A stretch of DNA of 64,000 nucleotides from Fluviispira sanaruensis (GTDB taxonomy: Bacteria > Bdellovibrionota_B > Oligoflexia > Silvanigrellales > Silvanigrellaceae), in assembly GCF_004295685.1 (NCBI RefSeq), contig NZ_AP019368.1, positions 3,177,501 to 3,241,500 on the forward strand. Reading direction: 5' to 3'. The notes under the pieces are model-generated. The model was given only the letters and a program-made list of their open reading frames with translations. It was not told where the DNA came from and made no database searches. Numbering within the stretch: the first letter of the stretch is position 1; every line of letters begins with the position of its first letter. Shown one piece after another: positions 7,844 through 17,217 of the stretch. The translations under genes were made by a program, and so were the position numbers.

Positions 7844-8758
7844 ATGGGATTGATGCGCATTTGTCTTATTTTAACAGGTATTCTTTTTCCAAGTTTGGCC
7901 CAAGCCGAAGCTCCATTAGGCTCTAGAAATAACCCTTTAAAAATAGCAATTATCCCTCAAGCCCAGGCCAGCAAGGCCATCGAAAACGCCAAACCCGTCA
8001 TCAAATGCATTGAGCAGAAAACCAAACTCTTTATTCAAGTAGAAGTTCCAAATAGTTATATTGCTGTAACTGAAGCGCTTGGATCTAAACAAGTGGATGT
8101 CGCATTTAGCAATATTCTAGGTTATTTTTTAATGGCACAAAATTATGGGGCGGAAGCACTTTTTAAAGTCGCTCGCTTTGGCACAACCGATTACCAATCA
8201 TTCCTCATTGTAAAAAGCGACAGTAAAATAAAATCTTTCTCAGACCTCAACGGCAAATCATTTGCTTATGGTGACGCGGGTTCTTTAACGGGCTATATTC
8301 TACCTAAGCTTGAAATGAAGAAAAACAAAATCAATTTCTCACAAGAACTTCCTACAGGCAGTATGGATGCTTCTATTATGGCACTCATGCAAGGTAAGGC
8401 CGACGCTGCCGCAGCCTTTTTCAATGATCCTGACCCAAAAACAGGAAAAATTCGCGATGCACGCGAAAGACTTCTCAGCATTTATCCTGATATTGTACAA
8501 AAAACAAACATCATCTGGAAATCAGAGCTTATCCCCAATGAACCAGTTGTTATCCGCAAAGGCATTCCAAAAGAAATTAAAGACAAACTTATAGCCTCTA
8601 TGCCTGGTTGTATGCGTGAACACGCTCTACTGATCAATGATATAGACGATCTTTTGCCGATCCTTGAAAGCGACAAGAGCTATAAAGATCTTATTGAAAC
8701 ACTAAAAAAGTCAGATCTCGATGTAGCAAAAGTGTTAGGTAAAACTAAGAAAAAATAA
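7844..8758 (+). CDS. PhnD-like periplasmic substrate-binding protein (copy 1)
   Basis: A 304-residue protein with a signal peptide ending near LAQA-EA, then GSRNNPLKIAIIP, which opens the PhnD/phosphate-phosphite-phosphonate binding fold. VEVPNSYIAVTEALGSKQVDVAF, YQSFLIVKSDS, GSMDASIMALMQGKADAAAAFF and LIPNEPVVIRKG are typical of this group (Pfam Phosphonate-bd). The ligand cannot be predicted: the family also binds other oxyanions and some members serve two-component sensors. No ABC ATPase or permease of this class is nearby, so it either works with a transporter elsewhere or as a sensor partner. GAGGAA stands before the ATG; an alternative ATG is three codons in. The next gene is its paralogue. 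Confidence 0.85.
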   Translation: MGLMRICLILTGILFPSLAQAEAPLGSRNNPLKIAIIPQAQASKAIENAKPVIKCIEQKTKLFIQVEVPNSYIAVTEALGSKQVDVAFSNILGYFLMAQNYGAEALFKVARFGTTDYQSFLIVKSDSKIKSFSDLNGKSFAYGDAGSLTGYILPKLEMKKNKINFSQELPTGSMDASIMALMQGKADAAAAFFNDPDPKTGKIRDARERLLSIYPDIVQKTNIIWKSELIPNEPVVIRKGIPKEIKDKLIASMPGCMREHALLINDIDDLLPILESDKSYKDLIETLKKSDLDVAKVLGKTKKK

Positions 8759-8804
8759 AGAAACAACAACTCACTCAGCTTCAATCGTTTGAGAGGATTT
8801 ATTT

Positions 8805-9743
8805 ATGTTAAACAAAAGAATTTTATTTGCTCTATTTGCACTCTTTTCAATCACCAGTTCAAATGCGGCAGAGTCAACATCAAACACAAAAGCAAGATCA
8901 GAAGTCAAACTGGGTACACGAAATAATCCATTTAAAATTGCAATTGTTCCTTCTGGACAAGCAGCAAAAGCACTCGACAGCGCAAAACCTGTTGCCAAAT
9001 GTATTGAACAAAAATCGAAAATCTTTGTCGATGTCCAAGTCCCTAATAGCTATATAGCAGTAGTTGAAGCCATTGGTGCGCAAAAAGCCGATCTCGCTTT
9101 TGGAGATATCGTTAGCTTTTTGATTGCAAAAAAACGCTTTGATGCCGAACCTTTTCTCGAAATCACCCGTTATGGTTCAACAAGCTATCAATCCGCTATT
9201 TTTGTCAAAGCAAATTCAAAAATAAAATCAGTGAGTGATTTAAATAACAAAAAGTTTGCTTATTCAGACGCAAGTTCTGCTTCAAGTTATATTTTCCCAG
9301 CTATTCTTATGAAAAAGAACAACAAAAAATTCTCACAAGAGCTTGCTACGGGCAGTATGGATGCATCTATTATTGCACTTATGCAAGGACAAGTAGACGC
9401 TACTGCTGCTTATTATAATAATAAAGATCCCCTGACTGGAAAAGAAAACGATGCTCGCGTGCGCGTAGAAAAAATCTATCCAAACATTTATAAAGAAACA
9501 CGCATTATTTGGCTCTCATCCCTTATCCCGAACGAGCCTGTTTATTTAAGAAAAGGTATTTCCGAAGATATCAAACAGAAACTAGCGATAGCTATTCCTG
9601 AATGTATTAAGGAGTTCCCTAAGTATATAAACAATATCAGCGAGCTGAATCCTATCACTGCAGACAATAAAAACTATGAAAATTTTGTCAAAGAAGTGGA
9701 AACTTCTGGACTCGATATTTCAAATATTTTTAGTAAGAAATAA
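8805..9743 (+). CDS. PhnD-like periplasmic substrate-binding protein (copy 2)
   Basis: A 312-residue paralogue of the gene before it, with its own Sec signal peptide (cleavage likely near SNA-AES). The two align over their whole length: GTRNNPFKIAIVPSG, VQVPNSYIAVVEAIG, GSMDASIIALMQG and SLIPNEPVYLRKGI all have near-identical counterparts. The binding-pocket region differs where copy 1 has GSLTGYILPKL and this has SSASSYIFPAIL, so ligands or affinities may have diverged. It is 46 bp downstream of copy 1, has AGAGGA before its ATG, and is followed by a terminator, so the pair likely forms one transcript without transporter genes. Confidence 0.85.
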   Translation: MLNKRILFALFALFSITSSNAAESTSNTKARSEVKLGTRNNPFKIAIVPSGQAAKALDSAKPVAKCIEQKSKIFVDVQVPNSYIAVVEAIGAQKADLAFGDIVSFLIAKKRFDAEPFLEITRYGSTSYQSAIFVKANSKIKSVSDLNNKKFAYSDASSASSYIFPAILMKKNNKKFSQELATGSMDASIIALMQGQVDATAAYYNNKDPLTGKENDARVRVEKIYPNIYKETRIIWLSSLIPNEPVYLRKGISEDIKQKLAIAIPECIKEFPKYINNISELNPITADNKNYENFVKEVETSGLDISNIFSKK

Positions 9744-9759
9744 ATACTGATTTTAACTT

Positions 9760-9805
9760 AAATACATCACTCTTATAATATTTAGAACTGATGTATTTTT
9801 TTTGT
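9760..9805 (+). terminator. Intrinsic terminator of the PhnD-like pair
   Basis: AAATACATCA (9760-9769) pairs with TGATGTATTT (9789-9798) around a 19-base loop, and the 3' arm runs into a T-tract of eight or more. Confidence 0.75.
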
Positions 9806-10347
9806 TCTAAATAAATCTTCCGATATATCTGCATGAATTATTATTATATTTTAACGTCCTTTTTATTTATGAATATCAATACACTTAGATACGGCCCCTA
9901 GACTAAGCCTCCTTAGACTCTATTTGTCATCACTAATTTCGCAATACTGTTAACGATCGCAAGAGTTCCTTCTTATTTAATCCTTTTTTCATCACTGCGA
10001 AAACCAGATCGCCACTTTTTATTAGAAAATAAAAACTCAATTTTAAGTATTTTCGCAAAGCACTCGGCCGTTTTTTAGAAAAAGACTCTCCTCCATTAAG
10101 CAAGGATCGTCTCGCAATATTCTTCCCAATTTTTTTACTTATTGTAGCTTTTTGTATTTTCCAAAGAATAATCTCTTTGATCTCATTTGGTATCCCATGA
10201 ATAAAGCATCGGTGATGGAATATCGAGATCTCCGTCTACTAAGAAACCCCAGATTTTTCTATTTAACTACCACTTCAGATTAAAACAAATTTATGATTTT
10301 ACTTATTTTCTCTATTTTGAGATAGATCCTAAATTTTATTTTTGCAA
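9806..10347. other. Gene-poor spacer with a decayed-looking minus-strand frame
   Basis: About 540 bases without an intact gene. The minus strand is stop-free from 10235 to 9933 (described separately). The rest shows no RNA gene or convincing hairpin. Confidence 0.5.
9933..10235 (-). pseudogene. Stop-free frame without a usable start, possible gene remnant
   Basis: The minus-strand frame stays open for about 100 codons between tandem TAG stops (10236-10241) and a TAG at 9933-9935, with no ATG except very late. The conceptual product is strongly basic (IGKNIARRSLLNGG, KKRPSALRKYLKLSF) and more G+C-rich than its surroundings. It could be the eroded end of a transposase or other DNA-binding gene. 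I recognise no family and would not exclude chance. Confidence 0.25.
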
Positions 10348-13300
10348 CTATTTCATTTCTGAAATTTTTTTATCAATAATTTTTGAAGTTTCATTTCTGA
10401 TTTCAACAATATTTTTTACTTGATTTTTAGTAAGAATAAACTCCTCAGCTGTAAGATACCAGCCATATATCTCAAAATAATTATTATATAAAATTATCTC
10501 ACTAGCCTTGCTATAATTGCTTATAGAGTTTATCTTCTTGATAAGATCATTGTCCTTTTCTCTGGATGGATCATATTTTATTCCAGTTAAATGCTTTGAC
10601 GCACCAGAGGAAAATGGGATTGATATAAGTTTTCCATCACTTGTAGTATATGATAAATTTTTATTTGCATAAATATATGATTCGATATTACTTTCCAATG
10701 GAATAAGTTTATATATAAAAGAGTTAGAATTTACCGTGTTATTCTTTTCAATCCATAATTTATCTTTATATTCAAAACTAATATCAATTCCTATTCTATA
10801 GTTTGGATTTTTATCATACTCAGTTTCTTCAGGTCTAATATTTTCAAAATCCCCGACAAGATATATTTTTTTTGTAAAATTATCTAAAAATAATAAATTA
10901 TCTCCATTTCTATCTATTAAATTTATATCCAAAATTTTGTTTTTCATTCTAATATCAAATCTATCGCTAGAATCAACTTTAATTACGTCAGCATAAATAT
11001 TTGGGATATTTATAAATTCACTATTTTTAACATCATACCATGCTCTATGCATAACATGACTTATGCTTTTGCTATATTCAATAGAAATAAATCCATCATT
11101 TTGTCCAAAATCATCAAGCATTTTTTTCATAAGATTTAAATTATATTTATCACTAAAATCAATAGAAATCATTGTTTGCTTCTTTGTAACAAAATCATAT
11201 TTAGTCAGAATATTCTCTGGATGTCTTAATATAATAGAATAAGGTTTTCCTTCAAATTTAATATTGGTTTTGCCAATATTTATTAAATTATAATCAAAAA
11301 TTAAATTTTTTTCTTCTGCATGACCATATGCTGATAAGTCTAAAATCCACGTTGATTTATCATTTTCATTCGCAATTATATGATAGGTAGCTGAGTTTTG
11401 AATTTGAATTTGATAAATAGGGCTATGATCTGCATATTTATTAGAGTCATTGGGACCATAGAATTTATAATTAATTACAGGCCCACGCCACAATTGCTTT
11501 TCAATATCTTTACTCCCTGAATAATAAGGATTTAATATTGCATTCATTATACTTTCTACATGTTCTTCTCGAGTTGGAGCATAGAAAACTCTATCTTTAT
11601 TGTCTAAAATAATTTCAATATCTGTTTTTAAAAGTTCTGGAATAAAATACTTAACAATATCATTTTGAACGAAGGTACGCTCATGCTCAAATTTGAAACC
11701 ACTATTGCTTTCTAATAATCTGACTGTGTGCATTTCAGCATCATTTCGACTCGTTAACGTAGGAGCTGTTCCGTATTCATAATCTAAATTCATTTTTGGT
11801 ATCGTGGGAAGTACTAAGGGTTTATTAATCTTCAAAAAACTATAACCTTTCATAGATCTTTCACAACGTGTATTAAATAGAGTTCCACTTTCTGCAAAAC
11901 AAATTTCTTTTCTTACACTCATCGGATCGATCTGTTTATTTGAAGTTGCTGGAGAAAGTCCGTGAAACATATCTTTAGGCGGAATTGATTTGTAAATATA
12001 ATAATCTCCTAAATTAAAAATAGGAGTATCAAAATCAAATCGTATGGAATTGATGACAAGTTTATTTATTCCTTTAGCTGTAAAATTAATGAATTCCTTT
12101 TCATCAATTATATCATTTCGTTTTTTATCATTATCAACATTTTGTGTTTGCATATTATAGTCATTGAGGAGGGCGGCAGTATAAAGAGACTTATCTACTT
12201 CATTTTCGAAAGTATTCACAAGACCCGAAATCCCAATCCCCAATCCTGAAACAGGGACTGCTAAACTTCCAAGAATTGACCCAGCCGAGCTTGCCCCAAT
12301 ATACCCTGATATTTCACCCCCAACCGTCAAGCCTAAAGATGCAGTATCGAATCCAAGTTGTGTTCCGTAAATCGCTTTTTCATGACTTGTTCGTGCATTA
12401 AAAAGATTATAAATATCAATGCCAACATTTACTGTAGTAAGTCCCCCATCGACTGCTGAACTTACTTTAGCTAATTGAGTTATAAATAAAGGTACTTTTG
12501 CGTTTTTTAAAGATGAAACCGCGCTTAATGCAGAATGCACATCTGAAAAAACTCCAAAAGAAGATTGTGCAATATTTAAGCCCGATTGTATTTTAAAAGC
12601 TAAACTTAAGTGTGGATCTGAAAAAGTTTTATTTTTAATTGCTCCATATATACTCATAAAAGTAAAAGCAGAATTCAAAGTACTAATTTCTGAAGTATTA
12701 ATAAATTCGAGAGAATATTTATTTAAATAAGGGCTTATATTATTTAAACTTTTAATATACAATTCCCTAAAGTTTTTGATGGCCATCTCTTGTTCCATAC
12801 TTCCAATATTAACTATCTTTTGAACTTCAGGATTTCTTGGATCATAAAAAATCACTGCATTTGGTTCATTTTCTATATTTGCGAAAAATGGCACATAATC
12901 TTTGAATAACAGATTAGAAGTTTTCATTTCACTTATGGCCGATAAAAAATTTTCTGTTTTCATTTCAACTTCAACAGAGTTTACTATTTTATAAAGTGAA
13001 GATATTTTATCTGATGAAGTTAATTCTTTATAATCTTTATATATTTCAGATAATTTTTCAATTAAACCATCTAAATCTTTGTCAACTACAAATTTTGGGT
13101 AATTTTTATCATAACTTAGAGCCTCTTCTAAACGCTTAGGACCATCCGTAATTTTTTGTTTAAATTTATCATAAATATTATTATTTATATTTTTCATATA
13201 TTCTAAAATCATTTCTACATGAGCAGAATTTAAAATTATTGCGTAACCTTTAGAATTTCTGAAATGTTCATAATTACTATCTTTAAATGTTTTATTTAAT

Positions 13301-14559
13301 TTAAGAAAAAATTTTTCATCCAATTTTTTATATAAAGAACTAAAATAAATATCATGTATTTTAGTTACATTTTTGCCTTGTCCTATAACTGAAAAATAAT
13401 AGCTCTTAAAATCTCTACTAGTATATTTAGCAATTTTATCTAAAAAAGATCTTGCTTCTACCTCATTAAGATTTCTTAAAAAACCGAAGCTAGGATCAAA
13501 AATATTATACTTAATGCTATTATTATCTCTTACTAATTGTAATGAAATTGCATGACCATATTTTTCCTTTACATCATAATATTCTTTGCGTATTTTATCA
13601 AACTTTTGATTTTCAAAGCCAAAATTAATACTATAATATTTCGCACTTTCTTTTCTATCACTCACTCTCTTGATATGAGCTAATATATCTTCTGAACTAC
13701 TTAAACTTTTAGATCTCTTTTCTAACATTTGCATATCTTGCATGCCCTTAATAAGTTTTGCTTCATTAATAAAAACATCTTTAAGATATGTGTTTTTCTT
13801 TGATTTAAACTTATTTGATAATACATTAAGGTTATGTAAATATTTAAATCCACTATCAGTTTCTTCTCTTTCCATAAAATTGTAAATTTGTACTAATCCA
13901 GCACATACTCCTCCTCCTAAATATTTTTTCATTTCGGGCGAATTTTTTTGAAACAAAGAGTGAAAAACGTTATCATATACTATACCTTGTTTGAAACTTT
14001 TAAAATCTATATCAGAGGATGCAACTTTTGGATATATTTCCATAGTATTTTTTATTAATTTAATAGTATTTTTTCCTCCCAAGAAATATTTTTCTTTCTC
14101 TAATATTGCATATATTTTAGGGCTTCCAATATCAGGATTATTTATAATTTTAGTAACTATATTTTTAACATTTTCAGGTGATTTTTTTAATTCATCCAAA
14201 TATTCTTTTAATGTTTCATTTAATTTTGTAACTGATTCCCTAGCATCTATAAGATTTTTATCGTTATCAAACATAATGAGATTTTTATCAATATATTTAA
14301 TATAGCTATTATTATCTTGAATTATATTTATAATATTACTTCTTAAAATATTACTAATTTCTTTAAATTCTTTTTTCCCAAGATTAAATTCATCTGTAAA
14401 ACTGAGATATCCCGCATCATTATCTGGTAAACTCTGAGAAGTCTGTACAGTATTATTAATATCTAAACTATCTGGTTTTTTACATCCTTCTACTATAATT
14501 ATACTTAGTAAAGAAATAATTACGAATTTTAATTTATTTTGTGAAGAATTAACTTTCAT
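10348..14559 (-). CDS. Large lipoprotein: YopT-like C58 protease domain plus TcdA/TcdB-like pore-forming region
   Basis: A 1403-residue protein. A signal peptide ends in a lipobox-like VEG-C with the lipidated Cys at residue 26; +2 is Lys, so outer-membrane sorting is expected. Residues ~210-390 carry a C58 (YopT/AvrPphB) cysteine-protease pattern: GGGVCAGL (Cys219), YGHAISLQL (His336) and FDPSFGFL (Asp355); the 117- and 19-residue spacings are close to those of YopT. Residues ~655-785 form a long Gly/Ala/Ser-rich amphipathic-hydrophobic stretch ending VSGLGIGISGLVN, and ~915-1030 contain LPTIPKMNLDYEYGTAP, TSRNDAEM and DRVFYAPT, all characteristic of the TcdA/TcdB pore-forming domain of large toxins. 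The rest is beta-rich. AAAGGAAA precedes the ATG. Inferred role: a cell-entering toxin that translocates its own protease domain. No glycosyltransferase or repeat binding domain is seen. Confidence 0.75.
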   Translation of the reverse strand: MKVNSSQNKLKFVIISLLSIIIVEGCKKPDSLDINNTVQTSQSLPDNDAGYLSFTDEFNLGKKEFKEISNILRSNIINIIQDNNSYIKYIDKNLIMFDNDKNLIDARESVTKLNETLKEYLDELKKSPENVKNIVTKIINNPDIGSPKIYAILEKEKYFLGGKNTIKLIKNTMEIYPKVASSDIDFKSFKQGIVYDNVFHSLFQKNSPEMKKYLGGGVCAGLVQIYNFMEREETDSGFKYLHNLNVLSNKFKSKKNTYLKDVFINEAKLIKGMQDMQMLEKRSKSLSSSEDILAHIKRVSDRKESAKYYSINFGFENQKFDKIRKEYYDVKEKYGHAISLQLVRDNNSIKYNIFDPSFGFLRNLNEVEARSFLDKIAKYTSRDFKSYYFSVIGQGKNVTKIHDIYFSSLYKKLDEKFFLKLNKTFKDSNYEHFRNSKGYAIILNSAHVEMILEYMKNINNNIYDKFKQKITDGPKRLEEALSYDKNYPKFVVDKDLDGLIEKLSEIYKDYKELTSSDKISSLYKIVNSVEVEMKTENFLSAISEMKTSNLLFKDYVPFFANIENEPNAVIFYDPRNPEVQKIVNIGSMEQEMAIKNFRELYIKSLNNISPYLNKYSLEFINTSEISTLNSAFTFMSIYGAIKNKTFSDPHLSLAFKIQSGLNIAQSSFGVFSDVHSALSAVSSLKNAKVPLFITQLAKVSSAVDGGLTTVNVGIDIYNLFNARTSHEKAIYGTQLGFDTASLGLTVGGEISGYIGASSAGSILGSLAVPVSGLGIGISGLVNTFENEVDKSLYTAALLNDYNMQTQNVDNDKKRNDIIDEKEFINFTAKGINKLVINSIRFDFDTPIFNLGDYYIYKSIPPKDMFHGLSPATSNKQIDPMSVRKEICFAESGTLFNTRCERSMKGYSFLKINKPLVLPTIPKMNLDYEYGTAPTLTSRNDAEMHTVRLLESNSGFKFEHERTFVQNDIVKYFIPELLKTDIEIILDNKDRVFYAPTREEHVESIMNAILNPYYSGSKDIEKQLWRGPVINYKFYGPNDSNKYADHSPIYQIQIQNSATYHIIANENDKSTWILDLSAYGHAEEKNLIFDYNLINIGKTNIKFEGKPYSIILRHPENILTKYDFVTKKQTMISIDFSDKYNLNLMKKMLDDFGQNDGFISIEYSKSISHVMHRAWYDVKNSEFINIPNIYADVIKVDSSDRFDIRMKNKILDINLIDRNGDNLLFLDNFTKKIYLVGDFENIRPEETEYDKNPNYRIGIDISFEYKDKLWIEKNNTVNSNSFIYKLIPLESNIESYIYANKNLSYTTSDGKLISIPFSSGASKHLTGIKYDPSREKDNDLIKKINSISNYSKASEIILYNNYFEIYGWYLTAEEFILTKNQVKNIVEIRNETSKIIDKKISEMK

Positions 14560-15070
14560 ATTGTTTCCTTTAAAAATAGTTTTTTACTCAATTATTGTTT
14601 CTTAAAGTATTGGTGAATATGTATAGCGACCCGAAAATAACATATAATCTACAAGATTTTCTTTAATTGATATGAATCGTTAAAATTAACTTAAACAATT
14701 ATCTTTAATATTTAGATAGAACATTTATACTACAATATTCCTAATTTATTTATATTCTTATATTAAGTTTAAAGGTAATAAGGCTCCATCCAATCTTAAA
14801 GATCTCTCTACACTATATGAAACACCGGAATAGGTAGACATTGTAATCTTTTAAATTCAATACAGTTATCTTTTAAAAAATCTAAAACTTAATATATTTT
14901 TGTTTGCTGATTGATAATCTCCACTACTAGGAAAGATGCTTTATAAATTTATGACTATCATGGAAATAAACTAGCAAATAAAAAACTACTTCCCATTAAA
15001 AAAAATCGTATGCCGATTAAATAAATCATTTTTATGAGTTGATCATAACCCCCTTTCAAGTTGATACTTC
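14560..15070. other. Gene-free AT-rich spacer upstream of the toxin-like gene
   Basis: Presumably holds the promoter of the minus-strand toxin-like gene and the 3' untranslated region of the Gcr-family gene. A minus-strand 23-codon hydrophobic ORF (15029-14958) could encode a membrane peptide but has no good ribosome site. No clear terminator hairpin was found. Confidence 0.4.
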
Positions 15071-17134
15071 TCAATTCTTCTTTGCAATTGGAAAAATAAA
15101 ATCGAGAGGAGAGGTTCTCAATCTTTTTAAAATAGCCGCTCTCACACGTTTTCTTCCTAGGCTCTGCACTTTTCTTGCGCGAATAGCGACAGAAAGAGCA
15201 AGGGAAAAGCTCACAACTACGTTTAAAAAGCCGATTGCAGCTATACCTAAACACGCAAAAACAACATCTATCGTTTCGAAATCGGTAAATCCAAGTGAAG
15301 AAAGAGCAAAAGCAAATGACCCCGTAGATAACGTAACGTGTCTGACTTCAAGCGGAATACCAAAAAACATCCCAAAGACAGGTGTCATACCAAGCAAAAA
15401 TCCCAATGAGATATTACCACCAAATCCAGAGATATTATGGACAAAGTAAGAAGATAATTTGCGAGTATTTCGTTTTCCCATCACATATATAAGACGTTTA
15501 TTATTCGCAATGGCTTCGGGCAGTCTTCTATAAATAAACCAATTTTGTACCCAACCTGCAATTATGCTCGACACCCAAAGTAAAAATCCAGTTAATATTG
15601 CATAAAAAATACTTGGGCCAAAAATAGAAATAGAAAAGATAGAACTTATCGCTTTATCTTCATTTATAAAATGTGTGCCTGTGATCAATTTATAAATAAA
15701 ATCGATCAAAAGACTGATAGGAAAAACCAAGGCTAAGTTACCAATGATAGCAGCAAACTGAGATCGTGTTAACTTAACAACTTCATCGACGAATTCATTT
15801 AATGATTCTTCATCATAGGTATTATTTAATTTTCCAGCCATACAGGCAGCGGTCATGGATGGCTGTTTTGTAGCTACAGTAAAGCCAAGCATTTGTATAA
15901 AAACAAATGTACTTGCGTAATTGATTGATGCAAAAAATCCTTCAAAAAAATGTGGCAAACGAATAGATACAATGATAAATTTTATGGCTGTCGCAAATGC
16001 CATTAAAATACCACCGCCGCTCGCAGATTTTAACAGTTCATTATATTCTTCTTTATTACTCGTTATATAATGCTCACCTGTTTTGCCAGATTGTTCCGCA
16101 ATTTTTCGCGACATCTGGTTGAGATTTGTTTGAATGAGTGCTCTTACACTTTTTTTACCTAAACTTTCACGAATCAAACGGGATAAAAATACAGGTATTA
16201 TTTCAATATTATCTTGTTTTTCTGCAGGATTTAAGAATGCCAATAATACTTCAAGTCGCGACAAATGAAAGGTCATTTTTTCTAATTGATAAACAAGAGC
16301 AACGCTCACACCATATTCATCAAGATGCTGAAAAACCTCTTGTACTGATTTCTTGCATTCTAAAATATACTGACTATAAAGTTGAGCATATTCTTTCATT
16401 TTTTCTTTATTTTTTTTATGGAAAAAATGAAGAAAAATATCGATACTATCACTCAAACCAATGAATGGAGAATCCTTTATTATTTTGTTATTTAATCTTC
16501 TTCTTATACCATCTGACAAACCCATCGCATGGATTTGACTGACCAGAACATAAATTGCATCTTCAATATCTTCTTCAATTGCTTGCCAGATTTTCTCACC
16601 TTCTTCAGCTTCAAATTGAATAAGTTCCTTAATTTTTTCTATGGTTTCTCTTGTTAGATTTCCAACCCAAATAGCATCTTCTTCATTGGGAAATATTTTT
16701 AAAAAAAGCTCAGAAAGCTCGGTATCATCGGGTGGAGTTGGGATAATTTTATTAACCACTCGGTCAGTCGCTTCTTGAAGAAAACCTCCTTCTTGAGGTA
16801 GTCCCGTATGACAAAAAAGCTGCAAAGATTTTGTTTCTTTTATGACAGAACGCAAAGTTGCTGAAACATTTTTTTTCCATTCAATATTTCTATCAAGTAA
16901 CTGCAAAATAAAACGGACGCGCGCTGTATGAATCTGACCTGTTGTTGGATCGAACTGTGTGGGAATATGTTCTGTAGAACGTATCCAAACAAGAAGATTT
17001 TGTATCCAGTCAACCCTTTCTTCTAAACTTAAACTTGGATTTGCATTTGAAAGAATTGTATTGAGATCATATTTTAAATTACCTTGATTGAAATACTTCT
17101 CAACTCCTTTTATAAATTTTCTAATAATAATCAA
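15071..17134 (-). CDS. Gcr/SpecificRecomb-family membrane protein
   Basis: A 687-residue protein of the family annotated site-specific recombinase, Gcr (Pfam SpecificRecomb, named after a Neisseria gonorrhoeae gene). The N-terminal ~370 residues are soluble and helical. The C-terminal half has several membrane segments with the family core GGGILMAFATAIKFII, FEGFFASINYASTFVFIQML and FTVATKQPSMTAACMAGKL, and a later SSYFVHNISGFGGNISLGFLLG. The protein lacks any tyrosine or serine recombinase motif, and its membrane character argues against a recombinase role; function is effectively unknown. It is divergent from signal peptidase I with only 83 bases between them. The family assignment is confident. 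Confidence 0.85.
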   Translation of the reverse strand: MIIIRKFIKGVEKYFNQGNLKYDLNTILSNANPSLSLEERVDWIQNLLVWIRSTEHIPTQFDPTTGQIHTARVRFILQLLDRNIEWKKNVSATLRSVIKETKSLQLFCHTGLPQEGGFLQEATDRVVNKIIPTPPDDTELSELFLKIFPNEEDAIWVGNLTRETIEKIKELIQFEAEEGEKIWQAIEEDIEDAIYVLVSQIHAMGLSDGIRRRLNNKIIKDSPFIGLSDSIDIFLHFFHKKNKEKMKEYAQLYSQYILECKKSVQEVFQHLDEYGVSVALVYQLEKMTFHLSRLEVLLAFLNPAEKQDNIEIIPVFLSRLIRESLGKKSVRALIQTNLNQMSRKIAEQSGKTGEHYITSNKEEYNELLKSASGGGILMAFATAIKFIIVSIRLPHFFEGFFASINYASTFVFIQMLGFTVATKQPSMTAACMAGKLNNTYDEESLNEFVDEVVKLTRSQFAAIIGNLALVFPISLLIDFIYKLITGTHFINEDKAISSIFSISIFGPSIFYAILTGFLLWVSSIIAGWVQNWFIYRRLPEAIANNKRLIYVMGKRNTRKLSSYFVHNISGFGGNISLGFLLGMTPVFGMFFGIPLEVRHVTLSTGSFAFALSSLGFTDFETIDVVFACLGIAAIGFLNVVVSFSLALSVAIRARKVQSLGRKRVRAAILKRLRTSPLDFIFPIAKKN

Positions 17135-17217
17135 AACTCCCCCCTTTTACTTCCTATCGCATTTCCGCAAATATATGATATACCCTATTGGGCTCTTGTA
17201 AATGAGGTTGTTTCCCT

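Noticed and set aside
7782-9805. tRNA or rRNA genes in the spacers
   Set aside because: No cloverleaf, CCA end or rRNA-like G+C-rich block was found anywhere in the window.
15071-17134. Site-specific recombinase activity, as the family name suggests
   Set aside because: No recombinase catalytic motif is visible and the C-terminal half is membrane-embedded, so only family membership is reported.
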